Assembly: GCF_000718775.1 (NCBI RefSeq)
Contig: NZ_JOCB01000001.1
Location: forward strand, 124,001-188,000
DNA length: 64,000 nucleotides
DNA from: Streptomyces sp. NRRL S-31
Lineage (GTDB): Bacteria > Actinomycetota > Actinomycetes > Streptomycetales > Streptomycetaceae
Direction: 5' to 3'
Positions 17,704 through 27,009 of this stretch are shown here, one piece after another. The position numbers were made by a program, and so were the translations under genes. Position 1 is the stretch's first letter. Each line of letters starts with the position of its first letter. A model generated the notes under the pieces. It did not search any database, had not been told where the DNA came from, and worked only from the letters and a program-made list of their open reading frames with translations.

Positions 17704-18980
17704 AACGAGTTGATCTCGATCGTCTCGTCCCGGCCCGGGCCCACGCCGATCGCGGAGATCGGGGCGCCGGACATCTCCTCCAGCGCCTTGACGTAGTTCT
17801 GGGCGTTCTTCGGGAGGTCGGAGAAGGACTTCGCCTTGGTGATGTCCTCGCTCCAGCCGGGCAGGGTCTCGTAGACCGGCTTGGCGTGGTGGAAGTCGGT
17901 CTGCGAGTAGGGCAGTTCCTCGACCCGCTTGCCGTCGATCTCGTACGCCACGCAGACCGGGATCCGCTCCCAGCCGGTCAGCACGTCCAGCTTGGTGAGG
18001 AAGAAGTCGGTCAGGCCGTTCACCCGGGTCGCGTAGCGGGCGATGACCGCGTCGAACCAGCCGCAGCGGCGGTCACGGCCGGTGGTCACGCCCCGCTCGC
18101 CGCCGATCCGGCGCAGCGCCTCGCCGTCCTCGTCGAAGAGTTCGGTGGGGAAGGGGCCGGCGCCGACGCGGGTCGTGTACGCCTTGAGGATGCCGATGAC
18201 CCGGCTGATCTTCGTCGGGCCCACGCCGGCACCGGTGCAGGCGCCGCCCGCGGTCGGGTTCGAGGAGGTGACGAAGGGGTACGTGCCGTGGTCGATGTCG
18301 AGCAGGGTGCCCTGGCCGCCCTCGAAGAGCACGACCTTGTCCTGCTCCAGCGCCTGGTTGAGGACCAGGACCGTGTCGGCGACGTACGGCTTGATCTGCT
18401 CGGCGTAGCCCAGCAGCTCCTCGACGACCTGGTCGGCGGTGATCGCGCGCCGGTTGTAGAGCTTGGTGAGGATCTGGTTCTTGACGTCGAGCGCCGCCTC
18501 CACCTTCTGGTGCAGGATCGACTCGTCGTACAGGTCCTGGACCCGGATGCCCACGCGGTTGATCTTGTCGGCGTAGGTCGGGCCGATGCCGCGGCCGGTG
18601 GTGCCGATCTTGCGCTTGCCGAGGAAGCGTTCCGTCACCTTGTCGACGGTCACGTTGTACGGCGTGATCACATGCGCGTTACCGCTGATCAGGAGCTTGG
18701 ACGTGTCGACGCCGCGCTCGTTCAGACCGCTCAGCTCGGAGAGCAGGACCGACGGGTCGACGACGACGCCGTTTCCGATGACCGGCGTACAGCCGGGCGA
18801 CAGGATTCCGGAAGGGAGCAGGTGGAGGGCGTACTTCTGGTCACCCACGACTACCGTGTGGCCGGCGTTGTTGCCGCCCTGGTAGCGCACCACGTAGTCG
18901 ACGGATCCACCGAGCAGGTCCGTCGCCTTTCCCTTGCCTTCGTCACCCCACTGAGCACCGAGCAGCACAAGTGCGGGCAC
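17697..18980 (-). CDS. purA: Adenylosuccinate synthetase
   Basis: The 427-residue enzyme joins IMP and aspartate with GTP hydrolysis, the first committed step to AMP. Diagnostic stretches are [18 protein letters not shown] at the N-terminus, [45 protein letters not shown], and the C-terminal [10 protein letters not shown]. Length matches the family. It stands alone on the minus strand. Upstream, 127 bases before the start, lies an unexplained hairpin (19108-19135). Confidence 0.97.
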   Translation of the reverse strand: MPALVLLGAQWGDEGKGKATDLLGGSVDYVVRYQGGNNAGHTVVVGDQKYALHLLPSGILSPGCTPVIGNGVVVDPSVLLSELSGLNERGVDTSKLLISGNAHVITPYNVTVDKVTERFLGKRKIGTTGRGIGPTYADKINRVGIRVQDLYDESILHQKVEAALDVKNQILTKLYNRRAITADQVVEELLGYAEQIKPYVADTVLVLNQALEQDKVVLFEGGQGTLLDIDHGTYPFVTSSNPTAGGACTGAGVGPTKISRVIGILKAYTTRVGAGPFPTELFDEDGEALRRIGGERGVTTGRDRRCGWFDAVIARYATRVNGLTDFFLTKLDVLTGWERIPVCVAYEIDGKRVEELPYSQTDFHHAKPVYETLPGWSEDITKAKSFSDLPKNAQNYVKALEEMSGAPISAIGVGPGRDETIEINSFL

Positions 18981-19107
18981 GCGCGTACACCCCTTCCGGG
19001 CGGGGCATGTCCAAGGTCGGGGGCAGGGGCGTAACGTTCACCGCCGCGTACCACCGCGACCGTCTTCGGTCGCACAACCGTCGGACCGGATGCCCCGGAA
19101 TAGACGA

Positions 19108-19135
19108 AGCCCCTGGCGCAATAGCGCAAGGGGCT
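19108..19135. promoter_or_regulatory. Terminator-like hairpin in the divergent purA / DAGK-like spacer
   Basis: AGCCCCTGGCGC at 19108-19119 pairs, with one mismatch, to GCGCAAGGGGCT at 19124-19135 around a 4-base AATA loop. Reading leftward it ends in TTCGTCTATTCC. It lies between two divergent starts, where ordinary end-of-gene termination does not explain it; it could be an attenuator or the end of a small RNA. Confidence 0.5.
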
Positions 19136-19177
19136 CTTGCACAAAGATGCTACCCGAGGAAGCGAGGCAGGACCGAG

Positions 19178-20014
19178 GTGGCGACTTCCGCGACGTCCGA
19201 TCAGCTGCTGGTGATCATCGATCCGGCGGCACGGCAGGCGGACGGGGAGTCCGTGCGCATCGCGAAAGACGTGCTCAGCGCGGGTGCGGCGGCCAAGGTG
19301 TGCCTCCCGGACGGCCCGGAGGAATTCGCCCGCGCACTGGGCCGCAGGGGGTCCCGGCGGCCGGTCGTGGTCGGCGACGGCAGGGCCCTGGCGCGGACCG
19401 TCGCCCTGCTGCACCGGCAGCGGGAGCTGGCCGGATGCGCGCTGTCGGTGGTGCCGGTGGGGGACACCGCGCTCGCCGAGTCGCTCGGGGTGCCCGGGGG
19501 CGCGGTGGCGGCGGCGCGGGCGGTCCTGGACGGCGTGGCGCGGCGGCTGGACCTCCTGGTCGACGACAGTGACGGCGTGGTGCTGGGGGCGCTCGGCATC
19601 CCGCCGCTGACGGTGGGGCCGGCGGCCGGGCCGGTGCCGTCCGCCGCGGACCGGCCCTGGTACCGCTCGCTGGTCCGCACCCTGGCGCCCCGGCCCGCCC
19701 GGCCGCCCGCGGCGCCCGCCCCCTGCCCGTCCCGGCTCCGGGTGGAGGTCGACGGGGAGACGGTGGTCGACCTCGACCAGCCGGTGGAGGCGGTGTCGGT
19801 GACACCGGGCTCGGACGGGGTGGCCGCGGTACGGGTACGGCCGCTGTCGGTGGGCGCGGCGGCGGCCCCCCTGCTGGCCTCCGGCCGCACGGTGACGGTC
19901 ACCGGGACGGACTTCCGCTACCGGGCGGACGCCACGGTGTCGGGGCCGGTGCGCCGGCGGACCTGGCGGGTGGCGGAGGGCGCCTGGGCGCTGGTGCTGC
20001 CCGCCGAACGGTGA
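19178..20014 (+). CDS. Diacylglycerol-kinase-like protein with degenerate motifs
   Basis: The 278-residue protein follows the DAGK/YegS catalytic fold: a first strand LLVIIDPAARQ, RPVVVGDGRALARTVALL in the place of the GGDGT nucleotide loop, and SVVPVGDTALAESLGVP where the PLGTGND loop is expected, then a beta-rich C-terminal half. The Thr of GGDGT is Arg and the GTGND loop is lost, so lipid kinase activity is doubtful. The GTG at 19178 is the first start downstream of the purA spacer, with AGG-rich sequence before it. Confidence 0.55.
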   Translation: MATSATSDQLLVIIDPAARQADGESVRIAKDVLSAGAAAKVCLPDGPEEFARALGRRGSRRPVVVGDGRALARTVALLHRQRELAGCALSVVPVGDTALAESLGVPGGAVAAARAVLDGVARRLDLLVDDSDGVVLGALGIPPLTVGPAAGPVPSAADRPWYRSLVRTLAPRPARPPAAPAPCPSRLRVEVDGETVVDLDQPVEAVSVTPGSDGVAAVRVRPLSVGAAAAPLLASGRTVTVTGTDFRYRADATVSGPVRRRTWRVAEGAWALVLPAER

Positions 20015-20150
20015 CCGTACGCCGTACGGGCCCGGCCTCTTTCCGCACGGCGGCTCGCACGGCCCTCCGCACGGCGAAGCGCCCGCGTGTTCGCCGTACG
20101 CCCTGCGGCCCGCCCTCCGCACCGGGGGTTCCGCGCCCTCGGCCGGGGCG

Positions 20151-21371
20151 TCACCTCAGCTCCACGCCCAGCCCCTCCAGCCCCCGCATCACGAAGTTCG
20201 GCCGGCGCCGCGGTTCCGCCGCCAGGGACAGCGTCGGGGCCCGCCGGAGCAGGGCCGTCATGGACGCCGCCAGCTCCAGGCGGGCCAGGGGCGCGCCGAC
20301 GCAGTAGTGGATGCCCGCGCTGAAGGAGATGTGCGGGTTGTCCGCGCGGGCGAGGTCCAGCCGGGCGGGGTCGGCGAAGACGGCCGGGTCGTGGTTGGCG
20401 GAGCCGAAGAGCAGCGCGACCTCCGCGCCCCGGGGGACGGTCGTGCCGTCGATCTCGATGTCGTCCAGCACCCAGCGTTCGAAGAGCTGGAGCGGGGTGT
20501 CGTAGCGCAGCAGCTCCTCGACGGCGGTGGGGACCAGGGAGTGGTCGGCGCGCAGCGCGGCGAGCTGGCCGGGATGGCGGAACAGGGCATACCAGCCGTT
20601 CACGGTGGCGTTGACCGTCGCCTCATGGCCCGCGTTGAGGAGCAGGACCACCGTGGAGACCAGCTCCTGCTCGGTGAGCCGGTCGCCCTCGTCGTGGGCC
20701 GCGATCAGGCCCGAGATCAGGTCCTCCCCGGGGTCCGCCCGGCGGGCCGCGATCAGTTCGCGCAGGTAGGCGGAGAACTCCTCCGACGCCCGTACCGCCC
20801 GGCGCGCGGTTTCCGGGGAGGGGTTCAGCTCGTACATCCCGCAGATGTCCGCCGACCACGGCCGCAGCGAGGCCCGGTCCGCCTCGGGGATGCCGAGCAG
20901 CTCGGCGATCACCGCGACCGGCAGCGGCTCCGCCAGGTCGGTGAGCAGGTCGCCGCCGCCGTCCCGGACGAGGGCGCCGACCAGGTCGTCGGCCAGCGCG
21001 TGGACGTACGGCGCGAGCCGCTCCACCGTGCGCGGGGTGAACGCCTTCGACACCAGGCGCCGGATCCGGGTGTGGTCCGGCGGCTCCAGGTCGAGCATGC
21101 CGTGGTCGTTGAGGGTGTGGAAGGGCTCGTGCTCCGGCGGGGGCGGGGTCCGGCCGAACTCCTCGTGCGTGAACCGGTGCCGGTAGGAGCGGCCGAGGCG
21201 GCGGTCCCGCAGCAGCGCCGAGACGTCCGCGTGGTGCGGGACCAGCCACTGGTCGGTCGGCTCGTACCGGATCACCCGGCCGCGCGCCCGCAGTGCGGCG
21301 TAGGCCGGGCGGGGGTCGGCGACGAACGCCGGGTCCCAGGGGTCGAAGGCGGGGTCCGCGGCAGCTGTCAT
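20151..21371 (-). CDS. Cytochrome P450
   Basis: The 406-residue soluble bacterial P450 has the I-helix oxygen-binding motif LLNAGHEATVN, the K-helix EELLRYD region with downstream Arg in the ERF pair (FERWVLDD), and the heme-binding loop FSAGIHYCVGAPLAR with the ligand Cys. The C helix carries HTRIRRLVSKAFTPR. It may belong to the CYP107 group, but that is a guess. No ferredoxin gene is adjacent. It lies 280 bases beyond the end of the kynurenine gene cluster on the same strand; functional linkage is possible only. Confidence 0.93.
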   Translation of the reverse strand: MTAAADPAFDPWDPAFVADPRPAYAALRARGRVIRYEPTDQWLVPHHADVSALLRDRRLGRSYRHRFTHEEFGRTPPPPEHEPFHTLNDHGMLDLEPPDHTRIRRLVSKAFTPRTVERLAPYVHALADDLVGALVRDGGGDLLTDLAEPLPVAVIAELLGIPEADRASLRPWSADICGMYELNPSPETARRAVRASEEFSAYLRELIAARRADPGEDLISGLIAAHDEGDRLTEQELVSTVVLLLNAGHEATVNATVNGWYALFRHPGQLAALRADHSLVPTAVEELLRYDTPLQLFERWVLDDIEIDGTTVPRGAEVALLFGSANHDPAVFADPARLDLARADNPHISFSAGIHYCVGAPLARLELAASMTALLRRAPTLSLAAEPRRRPNFVMRGLEGLGVELR

Positions 21372-21652
21372 GGACGGACGCTAGCCCGGCTCACCCCGGG
21401 GTGACCAGCCTCGCCTCGTACGCGAACCCGCGGCTGGTGCCGGCGGCCCGGGCGGCGTCCGGTGGCGGCCCTGACCGAGCTGCGCCGGGTGCTCGAACGC
21501 GCCGTCCGGCGGACGCGGCGGCGCCCCTTGCGTCTGGGTCGTCTCGGTCACGGGGAGAACGGTAGGCGCCCGGGCGGGCCGCGGTCGTCCCCAGTGAGAC
21601 GGGTCCCGCGGCCTCCTTCTCAGGTACTACGGGCCGCGCGGTGCCCGGGGAA

Positions 21653-22561
21653 TCACCAGGCCAGCTGGGCGATCTCCTCGGTCGCCACCGCGCAGGCGTC
21701 GGCCGCCGGGTCGATCAGCGGGAAGTGGCCCACGTCGGCCAGGAGCGTCAGCCCGACCATCTCCCCGGCCTTCGCCGCCGCCTCCGCGTACGCCTCGGCC
21801 ACCCGGGGCGGGACCACCAGGTCGGCACGGCCCTGGACGACGGTCGTGGCGATGCCCGTGGGCAGCAGGAGCGCGGGGTCCGCGTACGGGCGGCGCCCGG
21901 CGAAGTGCTCCGGTCCGCCGAGGAGTTGCAGGGACGCGTGCGCGCACGCGCCCAGTTCCTCGGCCACCTCGAAGTCCGCAATCGGCGCGAGCGCGACGAC
22001 ACCGCGCAGCTCGGCCGGGGAGTCGGTGCGCCAGGGGGCGTCGGCGGGCAGCACGTGCCGGGCCGCCGCCCACAGGGCCAGGTGACCGCCGGCCGAGTGG
22101 CCGGACAGCACCGTACGGCGGGGGTCCGCCTGCGGCAGTGCCTCGCGGGCCAGCGCGGGCAGGGCGTCCATGGCCGCCGCGACGTCGTCGAAGGTGTCGG
22201 GCCAGCGCCCGGCGGGCGGTACGTCCCCGTCGTCGGTCCCCGGGCCGGGGACCGGCGGCCCACCGCCGCGCCGGTACTCGACGCTGGCCACCGCGAAGCC
22301 CTGGCGGGCCAGGTGGCCGGCGAAGGGGGTGAGGTGACGCCGGTCGTAGCGGGCGCGCCACGCACCGCCGTGCAGGAGGACGACCAGCGGGGCCGGGGAG
22401 CCGGGCGGGGCGCTGTCCCGACCGGGGCGGGGGGCGTAGAAGTCGATCACCTGGTCGGGGTGGTCACCGTAGGCGGCGGTGGCGTCGGGGTCGACCGGGG
22501 GGTGCGAGAAGGCCGACTCCTCCTCGGCGGCGGCGCGGGCGGCTGCGGCGTCGTCCGGCAT
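21653..22561 (-). CDS. Alpha/beta hydrolase, probable kynurenine formamidase
   Basis: The 302-residue protein has the lipase/esterase oxyanion motif HGGAWRARYD, the nucleophile elbow SGHSAGGHLALWAA, a C-terminal Asp in VQGRADLVVPP and the His in LADVGHFPLIDP. It follows kynU and kynA on the same strand. Family and position fit an arylformamidase that cleaves N-formylkynurenine to kynurenine, the missing step between the two neighbours. ATG 22561 (MPDDAAAARAAAEE) is chosen; the open frame beyond it is low complexity. The 222-base gap to kynU holds no gene. Confidence 0.75.
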   Translation of the reverse strand: MPDDAAAARAAAEEESAFSHPPVDPDATAAYGDHPDQVIDFYAPRPGRDSAPPGSPAPLVVLLHGGAWRARYDRRHLTPFAGHLARQGFAVASVEYRRGGGPPVPGPGTDDGDVPPAGRWPDTFDDVAAAMDALPALAREALPQADPRRTVLSGHSAGGHLALWAAARHVLPADAPWRTDSPAELRGVVALAPIADFEVAEELGACAHASLQLLGGPEHFAGRRPYADPALLLPTGIATTVVQGRADLVVPPRVAEAYAEAAAKAGEMVGLTLLADVGHFPLIDPAADACAVATEEIAQLAW

Positions 22562-22783
22562 GCTCCAACCTCTCAGCGACGATGGGGTACCCCCCAGGCT
22601 CTCGGCGCTGGGCGAGGGTGCGGCGGACCAGGTGGGGCACCGGCCGTTGGCGGGGACGGTACCAGGCCGGTGACGTGCGCGGACACGGGCAGGTCGGGCA
22701 CGCGAAAGCGGGACGGTTCCGTGGGGCGTGGGGGGGCGGGAAGGACGGGACCGGGTCCCCCGCCCCCGCCCCCGCACGGGCGG

Positions 22784-23968
22784 CTACGCCAGCTCCTCCC
22801 CCAGCACCCGGGCCGCCCGCTCCACGTCACGGAAGCCCACATAGAGCGGGGTGAAGCCGAAGCGGAGGACGTCGGGGTGGCGGAAGTCGCCCACCACGCC
22901 CCGGGCGATCAGGCGCTTCATCACCTCGCCCGCGTCCGGGCAGCGCAGCGCGATCTGGCTGCCCCGCTCAGCGTGCCGCTCGGGGGTCACGCACTCCACC
23001 CGGCCCGGCTCGGTGTACGCCCCGACGCACTCCAGGAAGAAGTCCGTCAGGGCGAGGGACTTGGCCCGTACGGCGGCGACGGACACCCCGTCCCAGACAT
23101 CGAGGGCCGCCTCCAGCGCCAGCAGGGAGAGGATGTCCGGCGTGCCGACCCGGCCGCGCGCGGGGCCCGTGGCCGGGGTGTGGACGGGGTCCATCCCGAA
23201 GGGCTCGGCGTGCGAGTTCCAGCCGGGCAGCGGGGAGTCGAAGCGGTCCTGGAGGTCCCGGCGCACGTACAGGTAGGCCGGGGAACCCGGGCCGCCGTTC
23301 AGGTACTTGTAGGTGCAGCCGACCGCCAGGTCCACCCCGTGCTCGTCCAGGCCCACCGGCAGCGCGCCCGCGCTGTGGCACAGGTCCCAGACCACGAGGG
23401 CGCCGTGCGCGTGCACCGCGGCGGTGAGCGCCGGGAGGTCGTGCAGCCGGCCGGTGCGGTAGTCGACGTGGTTCAGCAGCACCGCGGCCGTGCGGTCGCC
23501 CAGCGCGCCGGGCACCTCGGCCGGGGTCACCGCCCGCAGGGTGCGGCCGGTCAGCCGGGCCGCCGACTCGGCGATGTAGCCGTCCGTGGGGAAGGTCGTG
23601 GCGTCCACCAGGAGTTCGTCGCGGTCCTCGCCCGCCATGCGGACGGCGGCCACGAGTGCCTTGAAGACGTTGACGCTCGTGGAGTCGCCGACGACGATCC
23701 GGCCGGGCGCCGCGCCCACCAGCGGGGCGATCCGGTCGCCGATCCGCTCCGGCGCCGTCCACCAGCCGCTCTCCTCCCAGGAGCGGATGCGCAGTTCGCC
23801 CCACTGGCGGCGGACGACGTCCGCCACCCGGTCGGGGACGTGCGCGGGGAGCGCGCCCAGGGAGTTGCCGTCCAGGTAGACCGTGTCGTCGAGGACGAAA
23901 CGCTCGCGCAGGGCGGCGAGTTCGTCCTCGGCGTCCAGCTTCCGGGCGCGCAGGACCTGCTCAGACAT
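22784..23968 (-). CDS. kynU: Kynureninase
   Basis: The 394-residue PLP enzyme cleaves kynurenine to anthranilate and alanine. Seen are VYLDGNSLGALP at the N-terminus, the PLP contact DSTSVNVFKAL, WDLCHSAGALPVGLDEHGVD, and the PLP lysine in GCTYKYLNGGPGSPAYLYV. Length is usual. The ATG at 23968 overlaps the end of kynA by 8 bases, so the two are co-translated. Confidence 0.95.
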   Translation of the reverse strand: MSEQVLRARKLDAEDELAALRERFVLDDTVYLDGNSLGALPAHVPDRVADVVRRQWGELRIRSWEESGWWTAPERIGDRIAPLVGAAPGRIVVGDSTSVNVFKALVAAVRMAGEDRDELLVDATTFPTDGYIAESAARLTGRTLRAVTPAEVPGALGDRTAAVLLNHVDYRTGRLHDLPALTAAVHAHGALVVWDLCHSAGALPVGLDEHGVDLAVGCTYKYLNGGPGSPAYLYVRRDLQDRFDSPLPGWNSHAEPFGMDPVHTPATGPARGRVGTPDILSLLALEAALDVWDGVSVAAVRAKSLALTDFFLECVGAYTEPGRVECVTPERHAERGSQIALRCPDAGEVMKRLIARGVVGDFRHPDVLRFGFTPLYVGFRDVERAARVLGEELA

Positions 23969-24809
23969 GGGACCTCGCCGTCCACAGCTCGGGGAAGACG
24001 TTTTTCCGGGCGCGCTTCTCCAGCCAGGCCACACCGGCCGAGCCGCCCGTACCCGTCTTGGCGCCCATCGCGCGCCGGGTGGCGACCAGGTGGTCGTTGC
24101 GCCAGCGCCACACCAGCTCGGCCACGTCCGTCAGCGCCTCGCCGAGCCGGGCGAGTCCGTCGCTCTCGTCCCCCGCGTAGACGGCCGTCCAGGCGGCCTC
24201 CACGGCGGGCGCGGGCTCGTACCGCTCGGAGACGTCCCGGCGCAGCACGGACGCCGGGATCTCGTGGCCGCGGCGCGCGAGGAGCCGGACCACCTCGTCG
24301 TACAGGCTCGGCTCGTGCAGCGCCTTCTCCAGCTCCGCGTGGACGCGGGGGGCGCCGCGGTGCGGTACGAGCATGGCCGCGGACTTCTCGCCGAGCAGGA
24401 ACTCCAGGCGCCGGTACATCGCCGACTGGAATCCGGAGCCCTCTCCGAGCGCGCTCCGGTAGGCGTTGAACTGCGCCGGGGTCAGCTGGCCGAGCGGCTT
24501 CCAGGAGGCGTTCAGGGCCTCCAGCTCGCGCACCGAGCGCTTCAGCGCGGCGATCGCGGCCGGCACGTCGTCCGAGCGCAGCGCCCGGGCGGCCGTCTCC
24601 CACTCGTGCACGATCACCGTGAACCACAACTCCATGACCTGGGTGGTCACCAGGAAGACCATCTCCCCGGGGTCGTCGGAGAGGGTGTGCTGGAGATGGG
24701 TGAGGACGTCCGCCTTGACGTAGTCCTCGTAGGGCGTCGTCCCCGCGAAGTCCAGGTTCGGGGTCTCGGGCTCAGCGGCCTGGTGAGGGGGGTGAGCCGG
24801 TTGGGACAT
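23961..24809 (-). CDS. kynA: Tryptophan 2,3-dioxygenase
   Basis: The 282-residue heme dioxygenase opens the indole ring of Trp to N-formylkynurenine. Family features are LDFAGTTPYEDYVKADVL, the FLVTTQVMELWF helix, WRNDHLVATRRAMGAKTG with the probable heme-ligand His, and the substrate loop GTGGSAGVAWLEKR. The ATG at 24809 has AGGAGA six bases upstream; the frame is open further but without a start signal. It heads the kynA-kynU-hydrolase group. Confidence 0.95.
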   Translation of the reverse strand: MSQPAHPPHQAAEPETPNLDFAGTTPYEDYVKADVLTHLQHTLSDDPGEMVFLVTTQVMELWFTVIVHEWETAARALRSDDVPAAIAALKRSVRELEALNASWKPLGQLTPAQFNAYRSALGEGSGFQSAMYRRLEFLLGEKSAAMLVPHRGAPRVHAELEKALHEPSLYDEVVRLLARRGHEIPASVLRRDVSERYEPAPAVEAAWTAVYAGDESDGLARLGEALTDVAELVWRWRNDHLVATRRAMGAKTGTGGSAGVAWLEKRARKNVFPELWTARSHV

Positions 24810-24962
24810 CGCTGTCTCCTGTTGTCGATCCGGGTAGCGGTCCGCCCCTGCCGATGCCGGCACGGGGGCCCCGGTCCCCACCCCGCATCCTCCGCAATGC
24901 CCCCGGGTACGGCAAGGCCCGCCCGCTGCCGGACGGGCCTCGACCGGTGACCGGCCCGCGGG

Positions 24963-25376
24963 TCAGCCCAGGGTCTGGGCCGCCGTCGGGGAGGAGTCCT
25001 TCAGGAACTGCGTGCAGCGCTCGTACTCGTCCTGCTCGCCGATGGCCTGGGCGGCCCGGGCGAGGGCGTGCAGGGCCCGCAGGAAGCCGCGGTTCGGCTC
25101 GTGCTCCCACGGCACCGGGCCGTGTCCCTTCCAGCCGCTGCGGCGCAGGGCGTCCAGGCCGCGGTGGTAGCCGGTACGGGCGTAGGCGTACGACTCGACG
25201 ACCGAGCCCCGCTCGAACGCGTCGTCGGCCAGCTGTGCCCAGGCGAGGGAGGAGGTGGGGTGCGCCGCGGCGACGTCCGCCGGCGCGGTGCCGGCCGCCA
25301 GGGCCTCACGGGGCCCGGGGTCGTCGGGGAGGTGGGTCGGGGGCGGACCGCCGAGAAGGTTCTCGTGAATCGTCAT
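24963..25376 (-). CDS. DUF3151 family protein
   Basis: The 137-residue cytoplasmic protein is an all-helical DUF3151 member (LAWAQLADDAFERGSVVESY, ARTGYHRGLDALRRSGWKG, GFLRALHALARAAQAIGE). The ATG at 25376 starts MTIHENLLGG; upstream frame is low complexity. Function is unknown, but the family is conserved in actinobacteria next to fba, two genes away here. It is on the same strand as kynA, 153 bases downstream of the MFS gene end region. Confidence 0.8.
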   Translation of the reverse strand: MTIHENLLGGPPPTHLPDDPGPREALAAGTAPADVAAAHPTSSLAWAQLADDAFERGSVVESYAYARTGYHRGLDALRRSGWKGHGPVPWEHEPNRGFLRALHALARAAQAIGEQDEYERCTQFLKDSSPTAAQTLG

Positions 25377-25478
25377 GGGATCAGTCTCGCGCACGGGCAC
25401 ACCGGCCGCCTCGACCCGGGGTGCCGACCGCCCGTCCCGGCGGCCCCCCGTGCCCACCGGCACCGCCCGGCCGGCCGC

Positions 25479-26936
25479 TCACCCGCCCGCGCGGCCCCCC
25501 TCCAGCGGCGGCGCCGTCACACTCCCGTGCGTACGGCACTCCGGACGACGGCAACCCGGCTCCGGAGCACGGACCAGCGCGAACGCCACGACCGAGCCCA
25601 GCAGCAGCACCCCCGCGCACAGCGGCATCGCCCGGTCGAACGCCGCGTCGAACGCCGTGGGCGACCGGTACGCCTCCGGGCCCATCCCCGTCAGCAGCGG
25701 CAGCGCCGCCACCGCCACGAGACCGGCCGCGCGCGCCGCCGCGTTGTTGACGCCGCTGGCCAGGCCCGCCCGGGCGGGGTCGACGGAGGCGAGCACGGTG
25801 GCGGTCAGCGGGGCGACCAGCGTGACCATGCCGGCGCCCATCACCAGCAGCGCGGGCAGGACGTCCGTGAGGTAGTCCGCGCCCTCGCCCACCCGCAGCA
25901 TCAGCAGCATCGCCGCCGCGCACAGCAGCGGCCCCACCGTCAGCGGCAGCCGCGGGCCGGTGCGGTCGGCCAGCGCGCCCGAGCGGGAGGAGAACAGCAG
26001 CATCAGGGCCGTGGTGGGGAGCAGCGCCGTGCCCGCGGCCGGCGGCGAGTAGCCCGCCACCACCTGGAGCTGGAGCGCGGTGAGGAAGAAGAAACCGCCG
26101 AAGGCCGCGTACACGCACAGGGTGACGAGGTTGACGGCCGTGAACCGGCGGGAGGCGAAGATGTCCGGCGGCAGCATCGGGTCGGGGTGGTGCCGCTCGA
26201 CGTACCAGAAGGCCACGGCCGCCGCCAGGCCCGCCGCCGCGGTCAGGGCCACCGCCGGGGAGCCGGAGGGTGCCTCGATGAGCGCGTAGGTGACGAGGGC
26301 GAGGGCCAGGGCGCCGAGGACCGCGCCGAGGACGTCGAACCGGCCGTGGGCCCGCCGGTCGGCGGACTCCGGCACGTGCCGCAGCGCGACCGGCACGCAC
26401 AGCAGGGCCAGCGGCACGTTGAGCAGGAACACCCAGCGCCAGCCGGGGCCGGCCACCAGCCAGCCGCCCAGGAACGGGCCGACGGCCGCGCCGATCCCGC
26501 CGAAGCCGGACCACAGCCCGACCGCCCGGCTGCGGTCGTCGGGGTGGAAGGACGCCTGGATGAGCGCGAGGGAGCCGGGCGTGAGCAGGGCGCCGCCGAT
26601 GCCTTGCAGCGCCCGCGCGGCGATCAGCACGCCGGAGGACGGGGCGAGACCGCAGAGCAGGGAGGCGGTGGCGAACCAGACCACCCCGACGACGAAGACC
26701 CTGCGGCGGCCGTAGCGGTCGCCGAGCGAGCCGCCGAGCAGGATCAGACCGGCCAGCGTGACCAGGTACGCGTTGACCGTCCACTGGAGGGCGGCCAGGC
26801 TCGTGTCCAGGTCCTGGCCGATGCGCGGCAGGGCGACGTTGACCACGGTGGAGTCCAGCAGCGCCATGGCGGAGCCGAGGACCGTGGTGAACAGGATCCA
26901 TTTGCCCTGGGGCGAGGCGAGCCGGACGTCGGGCAT
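25479..26936 (-). CDS. MFS drug exporter, DHA2 (14-TM) type
   Basis: The 485-residue inner-membrane protein has about 14 transmembrane segments. Motif A is GGSLGDRYGRRRVFV between TM2 and TM3, with the motif-C glycine-rich TM5 (GLWSGFGGIGAAVGPFLGGW) that marks antiporters. DHA2 members pump drugs out against protons. The substrate is unknown, and no regulator gene is adjacent. The ATG at 26936 follows the fba terminator hairpin. Confidence 0.9.
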   Translation of the reverse strand: MPDVRLASPQGKWILFTTVLGSAMALLDSTVVNVALPRIGQDLDTSLAALQWTVNAYLVTLAGLILLGGSLGDRYGRRRVFVVGVVWFATASLLCGLAPSSGVLIAARALQGIGGALLTPGSLALIQASFHPDDRSRAVGLWSGFGGIGAAVGPFLGGWLVAGPGWRWVFLLNVPLALLCVPVALRHVPESADRRAHGRFDVLGAVLGALALALVTYALIEAPSGSPAVALTAAAGLAAAVAFWYVERHHPDPMLPPDIFASRRFTAVNLVTLCVYAAFGGFFFLTALQLQVVAGYSPPAAGTALLPTTALMLLFSSRSGALADRTGPRLPLTVGPLLCAAAMLLMLRVGEGADYLTDVLPALLVMGAGMVTLVAPLTATVLASVDPARAGLASGVNNAAARAAGLVAVAALPLLTGMGPEAYRSPTAFDAAFDRAMPLCAGVLLLGSVVAFALVRAPEPGCRRPECRTHGSVTAPPLEGGRAGG

Positions 26937-26954
26937 GCCCCCAGGTATACAGCG

Positions 26955-26985
26955 GGGCCCGGCGGCAGGGACAGCCGCCGGGCCC
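26955..26985 (-). terminator. Intrinsic terminator of fba
   Basis: GGGCCCGGCGGC at 26955-26966 pairs perfectly with 26974-26985 around a 7-base loop, 25 bases beyond the fba stop and just before the MFS start. Confidence 0.7.
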
Positions 26986-27009
26986 GCCGGGAGGTACGGG
27001 ACCCTCCGG

